Shown: positions 61,576 to 64,000 of the stretch, piece by piece
How positions within the stretch are numbered: position 1 is the stretch's first letter
Layout of the letters: every line of letters begins with the position of its first letter
Assembly: GCA_000381565.1 (NCBI GenBank)
Contig: KB906725.1
Span: 563,785-627,784, forward strand
From: Oxalobacteraceae bacterium AB_14
GTDB taxonomy: Bacteria; Pseudomonadota; Gammaproteobacteria; Burkholderiales; Burkholderiaceae_D
Reading direction: 5' to 3'
Length of the DNA stretch: 64,000 bases
Translations under genes and position numbers: made by a program
Notes under the pieces: model-generated
What the model was told of the DNA's origin: nothing
Seen by the model: only the letters and a program-made list of their open reading frames with translations
The model's database searches: none

Positions 61576-62395
61576 TCATAATTTCAGTATCGAATTCTTT
61601 CCGCCCAAGACGGCGGAGGGCGCGGAAAAGCTGCGCGCCACGCGCGCCAAGCTGTCCGAGCTCAAACCCAAATATTTTTCCGTGACCTTCGGCGCCGGCG
61701 GCAGCACGCAGCGCGGCACGCTCGACACCGTGGTGGAGATCCTCGCCGCCGGCGAAGACGCCGCGCCGCACCTGTCCTGCGTCGGCGGCACGCGCGCATC
61801 GATCCGCGAGATCCTGACGGAATTCAAGGCCCACAACATCAAGCGCCTCGTGGCGCTGCGCGGCGACCTGCCGAGCGGCTACGGCGCGGCCGGCGAGTTC
61901 CGCTACGCCAACGAGCTGGTGGAGTTCATCCGCCAGGAGACCGGCGATTGGTTCCACATCGAAGTGGCGGCCTATCCGGAAGTGCACCCGCAGGCCAGGT
62001 CGCCGCAGGACGACCTGCTGGCGTTCGAGCGCAAGGTCAAGGCCGGCGCCAACGCCGCCATCACCCAGTACTTCTACAACGCCGACGCCTACTTCCAGTT
62101 CGTCGAGCAGACCCGCAAGATCGGCATCGACGTGCCCATCGTGGCCGGCATCATGCCGATCACCAACTACACGCAGCTGATGCGCTTCTCGGACATGTGC
62201 GGCGCCGAGATCCCGCGCTGGGTGCGCTTGAAGCTGGCCAGCTTCGGCGACGACAGCGCCTCGATCAAGGCCTTCGGCCTGGACGTGGTGACGGCGCTGT
62301 GCGAACGCCTGCTGGCGGGCGGCGCGCCCGGCCTGCATTTCTACAGCATGAACCAGGCCGCGGCCACCACCGCGCTGTGGCAACGTTTGGTCTGA
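61568..62395 (+). CDS. metF: Methylenetetrahydrofolate reductase
   Basis: The 275-aa flavoenzyme makes 5-methyl-THF for methionine synthesis. Signatures include FSIEFFPPKTAEGAEKL, VTFGAGGST, LRGDLP and TQYFYNADAYFQFV. With metK and ahcY it closes the methyl cycle. The start overlaps the upstream membrane protein gene. Confidence 0.96.
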   Translation: MANHNFSIEFFPPKTAEGAEKLRATRAKLSELKPKYFSVTFGAGGSTQRGTLDTVVEILAAGEDAAPHLSCVGGTRASIREILTEFKAHNIKRLVALRGDLPSGYGAAGEFRYANELVEFIRQETGDWFHIEVAAYPEVHPQARSPQDDLLAFERKVKAGANAAITQYFYNADAYFQFVEQTRKIGIDVPIVAGIMPITNYTQLMRFSDMCGAEIPRWVRLKLASFGDDSASIKAFGLDVVTALCERLLAGGAPGLHFYSMNQAAATTALWQRLV

Positions 62396-62398
62396 CCC

Positions 62399-62477
62399 GT
62401 CGTTCCCGCGAAGGCGGGAAGCCATAGAACGCCGGCTTAGCCAGCTGTGCATGGATTCCCGCCTTCGCGGGAATGAC
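62399..62477. repeat. Intergenic palindromic repeat, copy 4, overlapping a CDS
   Basis: A 79-bp element with arms GTCGTTCCCGCGAAGGCGGG and CCGCCTTCGCGGGAATGAC. Its right half (62437-62477) is translated as the end of the cyclo-ligase gene. It starts 4 bases after metF. Confidence 0.88.
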
Positions 62478-63072
62478 CGGGGGCCTCGGTGACGATGCGG
62501 TCCAGCGCCACATCGTGCCCGTCGCTGTCGAACCGCACCTGCAGGCACTGGTAAGCGATTCCCAGTGTCTGCGGACGCGGCGAGCGCGCCAGCGTGCGGT
62601 CGTAGAAGCCGCCGCCATAGCCCAGCCGGTAGCCCTGCGGATTGAATCCCAGGCAGGGCACCAGCAGCGCCGGCGGATACGCCTGCTGCAAGCGCAGCTC
62701 GGCCGGCACCGCCACTCCCATCGCATCCTTGACCATCGCCTCGCCGATGCGCCATTCGGCGAACTCCAGCGCCGCATGTTTTTCCACCACCACCGGCAGC
62801 AGCAACCGCGCGCCCAGGCGCGCCAGTTCCGCGTAGGCTGCGTGCAGGTCCGGCTCGTCGCGCAGCGGCCAGTACACGCCCAGCGCCGCCGGCTGCGCGG
62901 CCTTCCACCAATCGACGACCTGCGCGCCGATCGCATGGTCCCACGCGGCGCGCGTCGTGGCGTCCACAGCGCGCCGCGCAGTCAACAATCGCTTGCGTAA
63001 ATCGGCCTTTTGCGGGGCTGGCGGGACTGGTGGTGCGGTCGTGGCGCGTGGTATTCTAGGGTCGCTGGTCAT
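62437..63072 (-). CDS. 5-formyltetrahydrofolate cyclo-ligase
   Basis: The 211-aa enzyme converts 5-formyl-THF to 5,10-methenyl-THF. The ATP/substrate loop PCLGFNPQGYRLGYGGGFYD is clear, with an N-terminal KADLRKRLLTARRAV. The last dozen or so residues (GHSREGGNPCTAG) come from the palindromic repeat rather than the family. It is divergent from the lytic transglycosylase gene. Confidence 0.92.
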   Translation of the reverse strand: MTSDPRIPRATTAPPVPPAPQKADLRKRLLTARRAVDATTRAAWDHAIGAQVVDWWKAAQPAALGVYWPLRDEPDLHAAYAELARLGARLLLPVVVEKHAALEFAEWRIGEAMVKDAMGVAVPAELRLQQAYPPALLVPCLGFNPQGYRLGYGGGFYDRTLARSPRPQTLGIAYQCLQVRFDSDGHDVALDRIVTEAPGHSREGGNPCTAG

Positions 63073-63107
63073 AGGTTCAGATTTTCAAGACTTTAGAGAG
63101 TTGCACA

Positions 63108-64000
63108 TTGATTTCCGCTTTAAAATGGATTGCCGGCGCCGCCGCCTTTGCCGCCGTGGCCCTGAGCTCCCTGGCCCGCGCCGACGACATCGGCGATGAC
63201 GGCCGCAGGGCGGACGATTCCTTCCTGCTGCTGCGCGACGCCGTGCGCAAGGACGACGCATCCAAGGCCGATTTCTACGCCGCCCGCCTGGGCGACTATT
63301 CCATTCCGTCTTATGTCGATTATTATCGGCTGAAACCGCGCCTGAAGGATGCCTCGCAAGCGGAAATTCGCGATTTCATGAAGCGCTACGAAGGCCAGGC
63401 CATCGTCGACCGCCTGCGCAACGACTGGCTGCTGGACCTGGGCCGCAAGCGCGACTGGGCCACCTTCGACGAGCAGCTGCCGCTGTTCGTGCTGAACGAC
63501 GACACCCAGGTCAAATGCTACGCGCTGCAGTCGCGCGCGCTCAAGGGCCAGAAGGTGGCCGGCGACGCGCGCGAGCTGCTCACCGCGCCGAACGGCTACG
63601 GCGAGGCCTGCGCTGGCCTGATCGCCACGCTGTACCAGGCCGGCCAGTTCAACCTCGACGACCTGACCGCGCAGCTGCGCCTGTCCGGCGAGTACAACGC
63701 CACCGGCCAGGCGCGCCGCATCGTCGCGCTGCTGAACGGGAACGAGAAGAAGGCCGTGCAGGCGGTCGACCTGCCTGCCATCGCGCTGGCCAAGGGCGTG
63801 GGCAGCGGCCGCGTCGAACACGAGATCTACATCGTCGCCATCGGCCGCATGGCCAAGACCAGCACCAAGCTGGCGGTGCTGGCGCTGAACAGGGCATCGT
63901 CCAAACTGAGCCCGCAGGAGCAGCAGGAAGCCTGGGCCGCGGTGGCGCTGCAATCGTCGTATTCGCTGTCGCCGGAGACCACCGGGTACTGGCAGAAATC
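63108..64000 (+). CDS. Soluble lytic murein transglycosylase (partial, right edge)
   Basis: The visible 297 residues have a signal peptide (IAGAAAFAAVALSSLARA). The superhelical alpha-U domain of Slt70-type enzymes follows (DAVRKDDASKADFYAARL, YYRLKPRLKDASQAEIRDFM, DRLRNDWLLDLGRKRDWATF). The catalytic SLT domain lies beyond the window. The start is probably TTG 63108 (ISALKWIAG). It would cleave peptidoglycan to 1,6-anhydro products. Confidence 0.9.
   Translation, partial: MISALKWIAGAAAFAAVALSSLARADDIGDDGRRADDSFLLLRDAVRKDDASKADFYAARLGDYSIPSYVDYYRLKPRLKDASQAEIRDFMKRYEGQAIVDRLRNDWLLDLGRKRDWATFDEQLPLFVLNDDTQVKCYALQSRALKGQKVAGDARELLTAPNGYGEACAGLIATLYQAGQFNLDDLTAQLRLSGEYNATGQARRIVALLNGNEKKAVQAVDLPAIALAKGVGSGRVEHEIYIVAIGRMAKTSTKLAVLALNRASSKLSPQEQQEAWAAVALQSSYSLSPETTGYWQK

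Overview
The window is a stretch of high-GC betaproteobacterial chromosome, most likely from the Oxalobacteraceae (Massilia, Duganella or Janthinobacterium type). This rests on gene order and family: rhodanese-grxC-secB-gpsA, gpmA-envC-ctpA-moeB, dksA-cobW-DUF484-xerC with hslVU, metK-ahcY-metF with an S-adenosylhomocysteine riboswitch, and petABC next to sspAB. The genus is inference; no rRNA is present.

Region 1 (214-13657) is an integrated filamentous phage (inovirus) of about 13.4 kb. It lies in the 3' half of a tRNA-Thr gene and is bounded by 90-bp direct repeats differing at 3 positions. The intact tRNA is at 13611-13686 and a displaced 3' fragment is at 257-303. Reading leftward from a divergent control region (11876-12017) are an excisionase-like HTH protein, a small protein, a Rep_trans initiator, an ssDNA-binding protein, small virion proteins, the major coat protein, a pIII-like adsorption protein, a DUF2523/pVI-like protein, Zot (pI) and a secretin (pIV). 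Rightward are a repressor-like protein and a tyrosine integrase. Beyond the secretin are two sets of cargo. The first is a GIY-YIG/T5orf172-like protein translationally coupled to a VbhA-like antitoxin domain protein. The second is a visibly AT-richer three-gene operon: a ParB/Srx-like protein, a protein with a PD-(D/Q)xK-like motif pair, and a Dam-class adenine methyltransferase. This operon looks like an undescribed modification-linked defence system and is the main candidate discovery.

Region 2 (13.7-30.5 kb) is housekeeping: sspB/sspA, the cytochrome bc1 operon, mscL, a membrane-anchored HtrA protease, a DUF2461 protein, gpsA, an SH3 protein, secB, grxC, a rhodanese, gpmA, envC, a CtpA protease, a MoeB/ThiF protein and a secreted amidohydrolase.

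Region 3 (30.7-44.0 kb) is a complete-looking type II secretion operon in the order gspG-H-I-J-K-L-M-N-D-E-F-C, without a prepilin peptidase. It is followed by a patatin-like phospholipase fused to an outer-membrane barrel (type Vd).

Region 4 (43.9-55.9 kb) holds an XRE regulator, hslUV, a duplicated-module STAS protein, a Zn-ligand-poor DksA beside a His-rich COG0523 GTPase, xerC, a DUF484 protein, a porin, a Sel1-repeat protein and dapF. Region 5 (55.9-64.0 kb) holds two lipid A acyltransferase genes, then the methyl-cycle genes metK, SAH riboswitch-ahcY and metF, three tiny ORFs between metK and ahcY, a 5-formyl-THF cyclo-ligase, and the start of a soluble lytic transglycosylase cut by the window edge. 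Four copies of an intergenic palindromic repeat are scattered through regions 2 to 5, and one of them encodes the C-terminal tail of the cyclo-ligase.
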